Assembly: GCA_019414345.1 (NCBI GenBank)
Contig: DXMF01000041.1
Location: 1 to 64,000, forward strand
DNA from: Collinsella sp.
GTDB lineage: Bacteria; Actinomycetota; Coriobacteriia; Coriobacteriales; Coriobacteriaceae
Length of the DNA stretch: 64,000 nucleotides
Reading direction: 5' to 3'
The position numbers were made by a program, and so were the translations under genes. The first letter of the stretch is position 1. Each line of letters begins with the position of its first letter. Under the pieces are notes generated by a model. That model was not told the origin of the DNA. It was given only the letters and a program-made list of their open reading frames with translations, and ran no database searches. This document shows positions 54,302 to 63,565 of this stretch, in pieces.

Positions 54302-54341
54302 GGCGAAGGCCGCCTGGATGGTACTCCAGGCGGCCTTCGCC
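54302..54341 (+). terminator. Strong hairpin after ffh
   Basis: Perfect 17-bp arms (54302-54318 and 54325-54341) around TGGTAC, with GTTTG after. The long GC stem between convergent genes is a likely bidirectional terminator despite a short T-run. Confidence 0.8.
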
Positions 54342-54397
54342 GTTTGTTCGCTGGTTGTCACACACGTGGAAGCGTGCTTGCGCCAGGGCACGTGCCG

Positions 54398-55162
54398 CTA
54401 GTGGCAGCTGCAGCTCTCGTGCCTGTCGTGGTCGTGATGGCCGTGGCAGCCGCAGGAATCGCCGTGCTCATGGGCGTGCTCGTGGTCGTGGCCATGGCAG
54501 TCGCAGGTGGCCTCGCCGGTCTGTGCGAGCCTGCCGGCAATGAGGGCCTCGACGCAGGCGTCGCAGCTGCCCTGGGCGCCCGCATAGACCGTGATGCCGG
54601 CTTGGGTGAGCGCGTTGATGGCACCGCCGCCGATGCCGCCGCAGATGAGCGTGTCGACGCCACCGTTGGCGAGCAGGCCCGCCAGGGCGCCGTGGCCGGT
54701 GCCGCCGGTGCCCACGACCTGCTCGTTGAGCACCTTGCCATCCTGGATGTCGTAGATCTTGAACTGTTCGCTGCGGCCAAAGTGCATAAAGATGTTGCCG
54801 TTGTCGTACGTCGTTGCCACCCTCATGGTGCCGACCTCCTTTGCTGGCCATGCGGCCGTCGTCGTGGTGATGGGGGAGTATGCGATATTGCCGCCTTCGA
54901 TGACGATCGACCGTCCATTGACCAGCGCGTTTGCCACCTTGCGATGTGCGCGGCTGCAGATTGCCGCCACCGTGGCGCGGGCAATGCCCATGCACTGGGC
55001 GACTTCCTCCTGATTGAGGCCTTCCAGGTCGCATAGGCGCAGGACCTCGAGCTCGTCGACCGTCATGTCGATGGCATCTCCGCTGGCAAGGCCGTCGGGG
55101 GTAAAACCGCGATATTCGGGGATGATCCCTACGCGGCGTAGTTTCTCGCGTCTTCCTGCCAT
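54398..55162 (-). CDS. DUF134 regulator fused to NifX-type metal-cofactor domain
   Basis: This 254-residue protein has an N-terminal DUF134 helix-turn-helix (RREKLRRVGIIPEYRGFTPD, DMTVDELEVLRLCDLEGLNQ, EEVAQCMGIARATVAAI), then a dinitrogenase Fe-Mo cofactor/NifX-like domain (MRVATTYDNGNIFMHFGRSE, DTLICGGIGGGAINALTQAG) and a tail of 35 residues rich in His and Cys (DCHGHDHEHAHEHGDSCGCH). DUF134 proteins are usually separate from NifX proteins. The tail suggests metal binding, so a metal-sensing regulator is plausible. ATG 55162 follows GGAGGG; a palindrome lies just upstream. Confidence 0.75.
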   Translation of the reverse strand: MAGRREKLRRVGIIPEYRGFTPDGLASGDAIDMTVDELEVLRLCDLEGLNQEEVAQCMGIARATVAAICSRAHRKVANALVNGRSIVIEGGNIAYSPITTTTAAWPAKEVGTMRVATTYDNGNIFMHFGRSEQFKIYDIQDGKVLNEQVVGTGGTGHGALAGLLANGGVDTLICGGIGGGAINALTQAGITVYAGAQGSCDACVEALIAGRLAQTGEATCDCHGHDHEHAHEHGDSCGCHGHHDHDRHESCSCH

Positions 55163-55176
55163 ACACCCTCCAAATC

Positions 55177-55188
55177 TGACATATGTCA
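55177..55188. promoter_or_regulatory. Candidate operator of the DUF134-NifX gene
   Basis: TGACATATGTCA is a perfect 12-bp palindrome, 15 bp upstream of the DUF134 start. The same core recurs at 55231, which suggests autoregulation. Confidence 0.5.
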
Positions 55189-55230
55189 ACAATAAGATAG
55201 CGCGCGAGCGGAACCGTGCAAGGCATTTTT

Positions 55231-55241
55231 GGCATATGTCC
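55231..55241. promoter_or_regulatory. Second CATATGTC site
   Basis: GGCATATGTCC shares GCATATGTC with the palindrome at 55177; the two centres are about 53 bp apart, in the divergent region between the DUF134 gene and thyA. Confidence 0.4.
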
Positions 55242-55328
55242 GAAAATGAGGGCTTATGTTTGGGCTGTGGGGTCGCGTGCGCCTGGGCTACAATGAATTT
55301 CGCTTATAGGCGACTGACAGGAGGGTCA

Positions 55329-56177
55329 ATGAGCAAGGCTGATCAACAGTTTGTAACCATGTGCCGCGATATCTTGGACCATGGCACCACCACCGAGGGC
55401 CAAAAGGTCCGACCGGTGTGGGAGGACGGCACCCCTGCCTATACCATTAAAAACTTTGGCGTTACGGCTCGCTACGACCTGCGTGAGGAGTTTCCCGCGC
55501 TCACACTGCGTCGCACGGCGCTTAAGTCTGCCATGGACGAGATTCTGTGGATCTATCAAAAGAAGTCAAATAACGTCCACGACCTCAACAGCCATATTTG
55601 GGATGAGTGGGCCGACGAGACTGGTTCCATCGGCAAGGCCTACGGGTACCAGATTGGCCAGAAGAGCCATTATCCCGAGGGCGATTTCGACCAGATGGAC
55701 CGTGTGCTGTACGACCTTAAGCACACGCCGTACAGCCGCCGCATTATGACGAACACCTATGTGTTTAGCGACCTGTCCGAGATGCACCTGTACCCGTGCG
55801 CGTACAGCGTGACCTATAACGTCACGCAGCGCCCGCAGGACGATAAGCCTACACTCAACATGATTCTCAACCAGCGCAGCCAGGACATTTTGGCCGCGAA
55901 CAACTGGAACGTGTGCCAGTACGCCATTTTGCTGATGATGGTCGCGCAGTCGGTCGATATGATTCCCGGCGAGCTGCTGCATGTGATCGCCGACGCCCAT
56001 ATCTACGACCGTCATGTCGATATCGTCCGCGAGCTTATCGAGCGTCCGCAGTTTGCGGCGCCTAAGGTAACGCTTAACCCCGACGTGCACGATTTCTATG
56101 CGTTTACGACCGACGACCTGATTGTGGAGGGCTACGAGCACGGCCCGCAGGTCAAGAACATTCCCATTGCGGTGTAG
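55329..56177 (+). CDS. thyA: Thymidylate synthase, phi3T/B. subtilis ThyA type
   Basis: It methylates dUMP to dTMP with methylene-tetrahydrofolate. ATG 55329 follows AGGAGGG. The 282-residue protein has the catalytic cysteine in MHLYPCAYSVTYNVTQRPQD, NQRSQDILAANNWNVCQYA (dUMP-binding region) and GELLHVIADAHIYDRHVDIV. The PCA context and ADAHIYDRH are like the phage phi3T/B. subtilis ThyA branch rather than the PCH-containing E. coli branch. folA follows immediately, supplying reduced folate. Confidence 0.93.
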   Translation: MSKADQQFVTMCRDILDHGTTTEGQKVRPVWEDGTPAYTIKNFGVTARYDLREEFPALTLRRTALKSAMDEILWIYQKKSNNVHDLNSHIWDEWADETGSIGKAYGYQIGQKSHYPEGDFDQMDRVLYDLKHTPYSRRIMTNTYVFSDLSEMHLYPCAYSVTYNVTQRPQDDKPTLNMILNQRSQDILAANNWNVCQYAILLMMVAQSVDMIPGELLHVIADAHIYDRHVDIVRELIERPQFAAPKVTLNPDVHDFYAFTTDDLIVEGYEHGPQVKNIPIAV

Positions 56178-56186
56178 GTGGCGCTC

Positions 56187-56705
56187 ATGACGTGTAAGCT
56201 TTCTGCCATCGTTGCTGTGTGTGACGATTGGGGCATTGGGTGCGAGGGCGACATGGTGGTGTCCAATCGTGCTGACATGCGCCATTTTGTGGCGTGCACC
56301 AAAGGTTGCCCGGTCATTATGGGGCGCAAGACCCTGCTGAGTTTTCCCGGCGGGCGTCCGCTCAAGAACCGCCGCAATATCGTGCTTACCCGCGACGAGA
56401 GCTTTGCCCCCGAGGGCGTCGACGTGGTGCATAGTATCGACGAGGCGCTCGCCGCGGTTGCCGATGAGCCCGTTGCCTGGGTGATCGGTGGCGGCGAGGT
56501 GTATCGGCAGTTTTTGCCGTATTGCGCCGAGGCCGAGGTCACGCACAACCATTGCACTCATGCCGTGGACACGTACTTTCCCGATTTGGACGCCGATCCC
56601 GCGTGGGAGATTGCGTGGCGTGGCGGTGTTGCCACGATTGCCTCGGGCGAGGGCGACGAGGGTGTCGATTATGAGTTCGTGACGTATCGTCGCGTTGAGG
56701 CGTAA
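56187..56705 (+). CDS. folA: Dihydrofolate reductase
   Basis: It regenerates tetrahydrofolate consumed by ThyA. KLSAIVAVCDDWGIGCEGDM, PVIMGRKTLLSFPGGRPLKN, AWVIGGGEVYRQFLPYCAEA are the family motifs. ATG 56187 was chosen after AGGTGG; GTG 56178, next to the thyA stop, is an alternative. 172 residues. It is coupled with thyA. Confidence 0.92.
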   Translation: MTCKLSAIVAVCDDWGIGCEGDMVVSNRADMRHFVACTKGCPVIMGRKTLLSFPGGRPLKNRRNIVLTRDESFAPEGVDVVHSIDEALAAVADEPVAWVIGGGEVYRQFLPYCAEAEVTHNHCTHAVDTYFPDLDADPAWEIAWRGGVATIASGEGDEGVDYEFVTYRRVEA

Positions 56706-56814
56706 ATCGCCTGGCGTGAACGGTATTATCGGGTTGATTGAATGTATGGGGCGGCGCTTAGCGTCGCCTCGTTTGGTATAGATGTGCTGTAAAGAAGGGT
56801 GCGGGCAGGCTGCT

Positions 56815-57729
56815 ATGACTGATGCCGTTGAGGTTCTGCGAATTGATTCGCTCGAGGACGAGCGGCTCGATGCCTACGTGCGACTGACCGAGCGCGAGCT
56901 GCGCTGCGTGCTGGAGCCGCAAAAGGGCATCTTTATCGCCGAGAGTGCCAAGGTTATTGAGCGCGCGGTGCGTGCCGGATACGAGCCTGTGAGCTTTCTT
57001 TTGGGCGAACGCTGGCTCGACCAGATGATGCCGCTGTTTGAGCGCCTGGTTGTGCGCGAGGGCGCAGGTCCGGTTCCTGTGTTCGTGGCCTCCATGGAGC
57101 TCATGGAGCAGTTGACGGGCTTTAACGTGACGCGCGGTGCGCTCGCGGCGTTTCGTCGCCCGCGACAGATTCCGGTTGATGAGTTTTTGGGCGGCGTCGT
57201 AAAAGCTGCGGGGGAGCGTCCGGTGCGCGTGTGCGTGCTTGAGGGCATTGTCGACCATACCAATGTGGGCGCGATTTTCCGCTCGGCGGCGGCGTTGAAT
57301 GTCGACGGTATTCTGGTGAGCCCTACGTGTTGTGATCCGCTATATCGTCGTTCTGCCCGTGTGAGCATGGGCACGGTGTTTCAGGTGCCGTGGACGCGTA
57401 TTGGCAGCGAGGCGCGCGTATGGCCGCACGATGGCCTGGCTGCGCTGCACAATGCCAGGTTTTCCTGTGTCGCCATGGCGTTGACGGATGATTCCGTTTC
57501 GCTGGACGATCCCGTGCTGCAGGAGATTGATCGCCTGGCGATCTTTATGGGCACCGAGGGCGCCGGCCTGGGCGCCAAGACTATCGCGGGCTGTGACCGG
57601 GCCGTGCGCATTCCGATGGCGCACGGGGTTGATTCGCTTAACGTGGCTGCGGCGAGTGCCGTCGCCTTTTGGCAGCTGTGCCCGCACGTGAGCAACGAGT
57701 ATCACTACCAGCCGGGGCTGTATCGCTAG
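56815..57729 (+). CDS. SpoU (TrmH) family RNA methyltransferase
   Basis: 2'-O-ribose methylase of the SPOUT class. Motif 1 EGIVDHTNVGAIFRSAAALN near residue 140, motif 2 LAIFMGTEGAGLGAKTI near 240 and motif 3 RIPMAHGVDSLNVAAASAVA near 262 form the trefoil-knot active site. The N-terminal 110 residues resemble the substrate-binding L30e-like domain (EPQKGIFIAESAKVIERAV). The target (23S rRNA or tRNA) cannot be told from sequence. The start is uncertain: ATG 56782 is an in-frame alternative; neither has a strong ribosome-binding site. Confidence 0.85.
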   Translation: MTDAVEVLRIDSLEDERLDAYVRLTERELRCVLEPQKGIFIAESAKVIERAVRAGYEPVSFLLGERWLDQMMPLFERLVVREGAGPVPVFVASMELMEQLTGFNVTRGALAAFRRPRQIPVDEFLGGVVKAAGERPVRVCVLEGIVDHTNVGAIFRSAAALNVDGILVSPTCCDPLYRRSARVSMGTVFQVPWTRIGSEARVWPHDGLAALHNARFSCVAMALTDDSVSLDDPVLQEIDRLAIFMGTEGAGLGAKTIAGCDRAVRIPMAHGVDSLNVAAASAVAFWQLCPHVSNEYHYQPGLYR

Positions 57730-57853
57730 GTAGATAGTTCGCACCGGGCTCTGATTCGGGGTGTTTCGGTCGACGCCGGTCGGTGCTAAGCTGGTATTGG
57801 CTTTGTCTTAATTTGCTGTTTTGTCGGTTGACGTGCACTTGTGGGGAGGGCGT

Positions 57854-59203
57854 GTGGCTAAGAAATCTACGGCTATCGATGTAACGCAGGGCGTCATTTG
57901 GCAGCAGCTGCTGTCGCTGTGCGTTCCCATCTTCTTTAGTTCGTTTTTTCAGCAGGCATACACGCTTATCGGTACCTATATCGTCGGTCAGTTTGGCGGC
58001 AAGCTCGCACTGGGTGGCATTCAAGCCACGATGGTGCTCACCGAGCTCTGCATTGGCTTTTGCGTTGGCGTCGGCGCCGGCTGCGCAGTCATTACTGGTC
58101 AGTATTTTGGCCAGCACGATGATGACCGGCTGAGCCGTTCGGTCCATACGGCCATGACGCTCGCGCTGGTGGGCGGTATCGTTTTCTCGATTCTTGGCAT
58201 AGTGTTCGTTGAGCCCATGCTGGTGCTTATGAACACGCCGCATGAACTATTGGCCGAGGGCGCGGCCTATGCTCGTTGCTATTTTGCCGCCATGGTTGCG
58301 GCGCTGCTGCTCAATATGGGAACGGCACTGCTGCGCGCCGTGGGCGACACGCGCGGGCCTGCTGTGATCATCGCTTCCGGCTGCCTTGTTAATGCGGTGC
58401 TGGATGTCATCTTCGTTGCCGTGCTTCATATGGAGGCTCTGGGCTGCGGCATCGCGGTGGCGCTGACCATTTGCTCCAACGCCACGATGATCGTGATTCG
58501 TATGATGCACGCACCGGGTGCGTGGCGGCTTTCGCTGTCCAAGCTCGGCATTGATCCGGGCATTTGTAAGAGCATGATCTCGTGTGGTCTGCCGCTTGGC
58601 TTTCAGTCTGCTGCGTATTCGATTTCCAACGTTTTGATTCAGGTGTCGGTCAACTCGTTTGGCGCCGATGTCACCACGGCTTGGGGTCTTTCGGGCCGCC
58701 TGGATGGCATTGTCTGGATGGTTACCGAGGCGCTTGGCGTGTCGATCACCACGTTCTCGGCACAGAACTTTGGCGCGCGCAACTACGAGCGCATGCGAAA
58801 GGGCTACCATACGTCGCTCGTGCTGTCGTTTATGCTCATTGGTGGCCTGTCTGCCGTGCTGCTGGTGTTCTCGGGTCCTCTGTCGCGTCTGTTTGTCGAC
58901 GATGCTTCGATTTCGGCGTACACCACGACGATCCTTCATTTTATCGCGCCGTTCTACGCGATCTTCTCGATTATCGAAAACGCGTCGGGCTCCATTCGCG
59001 GTGCCGGCGTTAGCTTGCAGCCCATGCTGCTCACGATTTTTGGCACTGTCGTGCTCAGGGTGATCTGGGTGTTTGCGATTATGCCGTTCGATCCGTCGCT
59101 TGAGCACCTGCTGCTGGTTTACCCCGTAACCTGGCTCATCACGGCCACGATGTTTACCATCTACCACCACAGCGGCAACTGGCTCGGCCGCGCCACCGCC
59201 TAA
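57854..59203 (+). CDS. MATE-family efflux transporter
   Basis: The 449-residue protein has about 12 membrane helices in two homologous halves (IFFSSFFQQAYTLIGTYIVG and GLPLGFQSAAYSISNVLIQV mark their starts), typical of MatE cation-drug antiporters. GTG 57854 follows GGGGAGGG closely; an upstream TTG at 57821 is less likely. Substrate unknown. It converges with the corrinoid adenosyltransferase gene and the two stop codons lie in an inverted repeat. Confidence 0.88.
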   Translation: MAKKSTAIDVTQGVIWQQLLSLCVPIFFSSFFQQAYTLIGTYIVGQFGGKLALGGIQATMVLTELCIGFCVGVGAGCAVITGQYFGQHDDDRLSRSVHTAMTLALVGGIVFSILGIVFVEPMLVLMNTPHELLAEGAAYARCYFAAMVAALLLNMGTALLRAVGDTRGPAVIIASGCLVNAVLDVIFVAVLHMEALGCGIAVALTICSNATMIVIRMMHAPGAWRLSLSKLGIDPGICKSMISCGLPLGFQSAAYSISNVLIQVSVNSFGADVTTAWGLSGRLDGIVWMVTEALGVSITTFSAQNFGARNYERMRKGYHTSLVLSFMLIGGLSAVLLVFSGPLSRLFVDDASISAYTTTILHFIAPFYAIFSIIENASGSIRGAGVSLQPMLLTIFGTVVLRVIWVFAIMPFDPSLEHLLLVYPVTWLITATMFTIYHHSGNWLGRATA

Positions 59204-59290
59204 TGATCCGTAGGGGACGAGGGAAACGGATCATTTCTCTCCGTCGTGATGTTGATGATCTGTTTTCCTCCGTCCCCTTCGGATCAATTA
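59201..59290. repeat. Imperfect inverted repeat joining two stop codons
   Basis: Arms 59201-59234 and 59255-59290 are related reverse complements with a few mismatches. The left arm carries inner TGATCCG/CGGATCA and the right arm a diverged version, so the element is a double hairpin. The left end is the MATE stop codon and the right end the cobO stop codon. It probably ends both transcripts. Confidence 0.7.
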
Positions 59291-59773
59291 GTATTCGATG
59301 CCTTGGCGGGCTAGGAGGCCTTCGTCGAAGTAGTGTTTGACGGGGCGCATTTCGGTTACTAGGTCTGCAAGGTCGGCCAGTGGCAGCAGGCCTCGGCCGG
59401 TGAGCACGAGCTCCGTGGTGGCGGGCTTTATCGCGATCAACGATTCGACATCCTCGCGCGTCACAAAGCCCCGTCGCATGGCCTCGCCGAGTTCGTCCAA
59501 AATGAGCACGTCGACCTGCGAGATCTGTTCGCGTGCAAGTTCCATGATCTGCTCGGCGCAAGCCTCGGGCGTGTTGCGATCGGCCTGTACAATTCGCAGC
59601 CCCAGGCGTGGCGCCGCATCATGCTCGGCGCAGTGCAGCTTCTTGGCAAACTGCAGCATGAGTACGTCGAGCCCATAACCTGTGGCGCGCATCGCCAATC
59701 CCAGCGCAGCCGTGGTTTTGCCCTTGCCGTCGCCCGTATAGATCTGAACCTTGCCGACTTCCAGTGATGCCAT
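59288..59773 (-). CDS. cobO: Cob(I)yrinic acid a,c-diamide adenosyltransferase
   Basis: It adds the adenosyl group to corrinoids, making coenzyme B12 forms. The 161-residue protein has the P-loop VQIYTGDGKGKTTAALGLAM near residue 10 and DVLILDELGEAMRRGFV near 85, as in CobO/BtuR. GAAAGGA precedes the ATG. No other cobalamin genes are near, so salvage is more likely than synthesis. Confidence 0.9.
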   Translation of the reverse strand: MASLEVGKVQIYTGDGKGKTTAALGLAMRATGYGLDVLMLQFAKKLHCAEHDAAPRLGLRIVQADRNTPEACAEQIMELAREQISQVDVLILDELGEAMRRGFVTREDVESLIAIKPATTELVLTGRGLLPLADLADLVTEMRPVKHYFDEGLLARQGIEY

Positions 59774-59850
59774 CTCTGTCCTTTCGTGCCCGGCGTCGGT
59801 TTATCGCCGTCCGGGTTGGGTATTCTAGATAGCATTATCAACCCCAGTAG

Positions 59851-61755
59851 ATGGAGTTCAAGCAGATGGAGATGGATGACAACAAACGTAGACGGAATAT
59901 GATCCTCTACGTGCTCATCGCCTTCGTCGTCTACCTCGTGCTCTCGACCGTTCTGTTCCCCAACATCGGTCACACGCAGCAGATTACGAAGACCGATTAC
60001 TCGACGTTTGTCAAAGCGCTCGATAAGAAGAGTGTCGACAAGGTCGAGTACAATACCGACGATTACACCATTTATTACACCAAGAAGGGTGAGGACGAGA
60101 ACATCGCCTACAAGACGACCGGTGTGCCGAATGACGCGGGCTTTACCGATCGTGTGCTTGAATCCGGTGCGTCCCTGGAGTCGGTCGTTCCCGATAAAAA
60201 CTCGGGTCTGATGACCTACTACCTGCTTACGCTTATTCTTCCCATGGCCATCTTCTTCCTGATCGGTTGGTGGCTCAACCGCCGTATGAAGAAGGCTATG
60301 GGCGATGACGGCCCGTCTATGAACTTTGGCGGCGGCTTTGGCGGCGGCGGACTGGGCAAGTCCGGCGCTCGCGTTATCGCCTCCAAGGATGTGGGCGTGA
60401 CCTTTAAAGATGTCGCTGGCCAGGAAGAGGCCAAGGAATCCCTCAAAGAGGTCGTCGACTTTCTGGAGAAGCCGCAACGCTACGAGGAAATTGGCGCCAA
60501 ACTGCCGCGTGGTGCTCTCCTTGTTGGCCCTCCGGGTACCGGTAAAACCCTGCTCGCCAAGGCTGTTGCCGGCGAGGCGGGCGTGCCGTTCTTTAGCATT
60601 TCGGGTTCTGAGTTCGTCGAGATGTTCGTCGGCCGTGGCGCCGCCAAGGTCCGCGATCTGTTTAAGCAGGCCAAGGAAAAGGCCCCGTGCATCGTCTTTA
60701 TCGACGAGATCGATACCATCGGCAAAAAGCGCGATGGCGGCGGCTTTAGCGGCAACGACGAGCGCGAGCAGACGCTCAACCAGCTGCTGACCGAGATGGA
60801 CGGCTTCGATAACCACAAGGGTATCGTCGTCCTCGCTGCCACCAATCGTCCCGACAGTCTCGATCCCGCCCTGCTGCGCCCCGGTCGTTTTGATCGCCGC
60901 ATCCCCGTTGAGCTGCCCGATCTGACCGGCCGCAAGAACATTCTTGAGCTGCATGCCAAGAGCGTGAAGACGGAGCCGCCGATTGACCTGACCGCGATTG
61001 CCCGCGCCACGCCCGGCGCCTCGGGCGCCGACCTTGCCAATATCATCAACGAGGGTGCCCTGCGCGCTGTTCGCGAAGGCCGCAAGCGCGCGACCCAGGA
61101 CGACTTCGAGGAGTCGGTGGAGGTCGTCATTGCCGGCCAGCAGCGTAAGTCCACGGTGCTTTCCGACCACGAGAAGCAGGTCGTTTCCTACCACGAGATC
61201 GGTCATGCCATCGTCGCTGCCCGCCAAAAGGGTTCCGCGCCGGTTACCAAGATCACCATCGTGCCGCGCACGAGCGGCGCTCTGGGCTACACCATGCAGG
61301 TCGAGGAGGACGAGCGCTTCCTGACCACGCGCCAGGAGGTCCTGGACAAGCTCGCCGTCTACTGCGGTGGCCGCGCGGCCGAGGAGCTCATCTTTGGCGA
61401 GATGACGACCGGCGCCGCCAACGATATCGAGCAGGCCACCAAACTCGCCCGTAACATGGTGACGCGCTTTGGTATGTCCGATGAGTTTGGCATGATGGCG
61501 CTCGGTACTGTCCAAAATGCGTACCTCAACCAGGATACGTCGCTCACCTGCGCCCCCGGTACGGCCGAGCGCGTGGACGCAATTGTCGCCAAGCTGATCG
61601 AGGATGCGCACGACCGCGCCCTGCAGATTCTGAAGGAGAACAAGTTTAAGCTCCATGAGCTGGCTCGTTATCTGTACAAGAAGGAGACGATCACGGGCGA
61701 GGAGTTTATGAATCTCCTCACGCGCGAGAATCCGCTGATGCCGAAGCAGCAGTAA
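59851..61755 (+). CDS. ftsH: ATP-dependent zinc metalloprotease FtsH
   Basis: Membrane-anchored AAA protease degrading misfolded membrane proteins and regulators. Two transmembrane helices (residues about 18-36 and 125-145) flank an extracytoplasmic domain; a Gly-rich linker follows. The AAA domain has [20 protein letters not shown] near 225 and [20 protein letters not shown], the arginine-finger region [11 protein letters not shown], and the protease domain HEIGHAIVA near 447. 634 residues, normal. The start is uncertain (ATG 59866 or 59872 also possible). Confidence 0.95.
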   Translation: MEFKQMEMDDNKRRRNMILYVLIAFVVYLVLSTVLFPNIGHTQQITKTDYSTFVKALDKKSVDKVEYNTDDYTIYYTKKGEDENIAYKTTGVPNDAGFTDRVLESGASLESVVPDKNSGLMTYYLLTLILPMAIFFLIGWWLNRRMKKAMGDDGPSMNFGGGFGGGGLGKSGARVIASKDVGVTFKDVAGQEEAKESLKEVVDFLEKPQRYEEIGAKLPRGALLVGPPGTGKTLLAKAVAGEAGVPFFSISGSEFVEMFVGRGAAKVRDLFKQAKEKAPCIVFIDEIDTIGKKRDGGGFSGNDEREQTLNQLLTEMDGFDNHKGIVVLAATNRPDSLDPALLRPGRFDRRIPVELPDLTGRKNILELHAKSVKTEPPIDLTAIARATPGASGADLANIINEGALRAVREGRKRATQDDFEESVEVVIAGQQRKSTVLSDHEKQVVSYHEIGHAIVAARQKGSAPVTKITIVPRTSGALGYTMQVEEDERFLTTRQEVLDKLAVYCGGRAAEELIFGEMTTGAANDIEQATKLARNMVTRFGMSDEFGMMALGTVQNAYLNQDTSLTCAPGTAERVDAIVAKLIEDAHDRALQILKENKFKLHELARYLYKKETITGEEFMNLLTRENPLMPKQQ

Positions 61756-61776
61756 TACTAGTTGCGCAGTGTCAAT

Positions 61777-61814
61777 CGCCCCATTTGAGTGTCCATCTCA
61801 AATGGGGCGTTTTG
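61777..61814 (+). terminator. Intrinsic terminator of ftsH
   Basis: CGCCCCATTTGAG (61777-61789) pairs with CTCAAATGGGGCG (61797-61809), a perfect 13-bp stem, then TTTTG. Confidence 0.92.
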
Positions 61815-61831
61815 CGTGGGGAGTGTTGTAT

Positions 61832-62287
61832 ATGAAGATCGTGGTGAGCGCCTGTTTAATGGGTGAGAGCTGCAAGTATAACGGGCTCGATAACTATCAT
61901 CGAGAGCTGATCGAGGCTTGCGAGCGCACGGGAACCGAGGTCCTGTTGGTGTGCCCCGAGGTTTTTGGCGGTCTTCCGACGCCGCGCAAGCCGTCCGAGA
62001 TCGTGAACGGCGAGGTCCGTACCTGCGAGGGCGTGTCCGTTGACCGGGAATTCCGCCTGGGCGCTCAACGTGCGCTCGACATGTGCGAGCAGGCGGGCGG
62101 CCCTTCCGAGATTGCTGCGTGCATCTTGCAGGACCGCAGCCCCTCGTGCGGCGCGGGTCGCATCTACGACGGCACCTTTAGCGGTACGCTCACCGCGGGC
62201 AACGGCGTTTTCGTCGATCTGTTGCTGCGTCACGGGTACCGTGTGATTCCGGCTAGCGAGTTCGACCCCAAAATACTTGAGCAATAA
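61832..62287 (+). CDS. DUF523 family protein
   Basis: A 151-residue protein. GGGGAG 8 bases before ATG 61832 sets the start. MKIVVSACLMGESCKYNGLD, VCPEVFGGLPTPRKPSEIV and ILQDRSPSCGAGRIYDGTFS are DUF523 (YbbK-type) signatures, with conserved cysteines that may bind a metal or cluster. Biochemical role not established. A bidirectional terminator follows directly. Confidence 0.88.
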   Translation: MKIVVSACLMGESCKYNGLDNYHRELIEACERTGTEVLLVCPEVFGGLPTPRKPSEIVNGEVRTCEGVSVDREFRLGAQRALDMCEQAGGPSEIAACILQDRSPSCGAGRIYDGTFSGTLTAGNGVFVDLLLRHGYRVIPASEFDPKILEQ

Positions 62288-62328
62288 AAAACCACCACAA
62301 AGGTGACTGTCCCCTTTGTGGTGGTTTT
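62288..62328. terminator. Bidirectional terminator
   Basis: AAAACCACCACAAAGG (62288-62303) pairs perfectly with 62313-62328, giving A and T tracts on both sides, between the convergent DUF523 and dehydrogenase genes. Confidence 0.92.
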
Positions 62329-62337
62329 GGGTTAGGC

Positions 62338-63420
62338 CTAGAGCGTGTGGCCGTAAGCGTCGGCGGCCTTGATGGCGGCGGCGAACTTCTCGTCGGTGAA
62401 GGGCTCAGGGTTGCCCTGCTTCCACTCGTTGGTGGCATGCGCGTACTCGCACAGGGCTGGGATATCGGACTCGGAAAGCCCGACCTGCTCAAGCGTCACG
62501 GGCAGCCCCATCTGCTTGTTAAAGGCAGCGTAGCGCTCAAGGTTCTCGGTCTTTCCCGTATAGGCAAACAGCACGAGCACGCCCAGGCTTACGACCTCGC
62601 CGTGCAGGTAGGTGCCCTCACGCGGAATGCTGCAGGTGGCGTTGTAGAACGCGTGCGCCACACTTGAGTTGTAGTAGTAATCGTTCTGGTTGGTCAGGTT
62701 CGAGACATAGCCCGTGTTGACCACGATATCGAGCGCGATCTGCTTGACGGCCTCGCTCGACAGGTTCTGGCGCACGTCCTCAAGACCCTGGACGCCATAG
62801 GTAAATAGCGGTTCGGAGCAGGTGTGGGCGAGTGCCAGGCCAAGACCGGCGGTGTGCTCCAGGTTGCCGGCGCTCGTGGCGTACTCGACCTCGGGCTGCT
62901 TAGACAGGGCATCGCCCACGCCGGCCCAGAAGTATTCTGCCGGTGCCTCGGCGATGATCTTGGGGTTGATGAAGATGTGAGCGGGGCGGTTGGGGTACGA
63001 ATAGCCCTCGAGCGAGCCGTCGTCGTTGTAGACAACGGCAATGGCGGTCGCGGCGGAGCAGTTGGAGCAAATCGTCGGGACGGTGAAGACGATCTTCTTG
63101 AGCTCGATGGCCGCCGTCTTCACGGTATCGAGCGCCTTTCCGCCGCCACAGGCAATGAGCACGTCGGCTTTCTGGCAGGCAGGGGAGTTCACGACCTTGG
63201 CGATATTGGCACGCGTACTGTTGGTACCGTAGACGCGCGTCTCCAGAATCTCGACGTCGGTACCTGCCAGCGCAGCTTCGATACCGGGAAGTGCTGCGGC
63301 CAGTGCCCGCTTGCCACCGATGATCGCGACCTTTGTCGCGCCGTACTCCGCCAGTGCGCCGGGCAGCTCGTCAAAGCAGTCTTCGCCGACGGTATAGTCG
63401 CTCATTCCAATTGTGCGCAT
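62338..63420 (-). CDS. Glycerol-dehydrogenase-type iron-containing dehydrogenase
   Basis: The 360-residue protein belongs to the GldA branch: GATKVAIIGGKRALAAALPG, DVLIACGGGKALDTVKTAAI (NAD-binding), FTVPTICSNCSAATAIAVVY, and metal ligands in AGVGDALSKQPE, VAHAFYNA and REGTYLHGEVVSLG. It would oxidise glycerol or a related polyol, or reduce the ketone, in the cytosol. GAAAGAAGG precedes the ATG. No glycerol operon is adjacent, and substrate within the family varies. Confidence 0.85.
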   Translation of the reverse strand: MRTIGMSDYTVGEDCFDELPGALAEYGATKVAIIGGKRALAAALPGIEAALAGTDVEILETRVYGTNSTRANIAKVVNSPACQKADVLIACGGGKALDTVKTAAIELKKIVFTVPTICSNCSAATAIAVVYNDDGSLEGYSYPNRPAHIFINPKIIAEAPAEYFWAGVGDALSKQPEVEYATSAGNLEHTAGLGLALAHTCSEPLFTYGVQGLEDVRQNLSSEAVKQIALDIVVNTGYVSNLTNQNDYYYNSSVAHAFYNATCSIPREGTYLHGEVVSLGVLVLFAYTGKTENLERYAAFNKQMGLPVTLEQVGLSESDIPALCEYAHATNEWKQGNPEPFTDEKFAAAIKAADAYGHTL

Positions 63421-63534
63421 AGGTACCTTCTTTCGTGAGATAGAGTGCTTTCAGGTATTTTGCTCCTAGAGAAGGGCTGTAATAGCGAGAAATTTCGAAC
63501 GTATAAAACCAGTGTTGAGGGTTTTTCGGCGGCG

Positions 63535-63562
63535 TTGACCGTGCTACCATACACCGCATAAG
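63535..63562 (+). promoter_or_regulatory. Likely promoter of the ileS T-box operon
   Basis: TTGACC (63535-63540) with GCATAA (63557-63562) after 16 bp. The -10 half is imperfect; the position fits transcription starting just before the T-box. Confidence 0.45.
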
Positions 63563-63565
63563 CGT

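Noticed and set aside
55763..55830. Thymidylate synthase with a mutated active site (PCA instead of PCH)
   Set aside because: The phi3T/B. subtilis ThyA branch also lacks histidine after the catalytic cysteine, so this is a normal variant.
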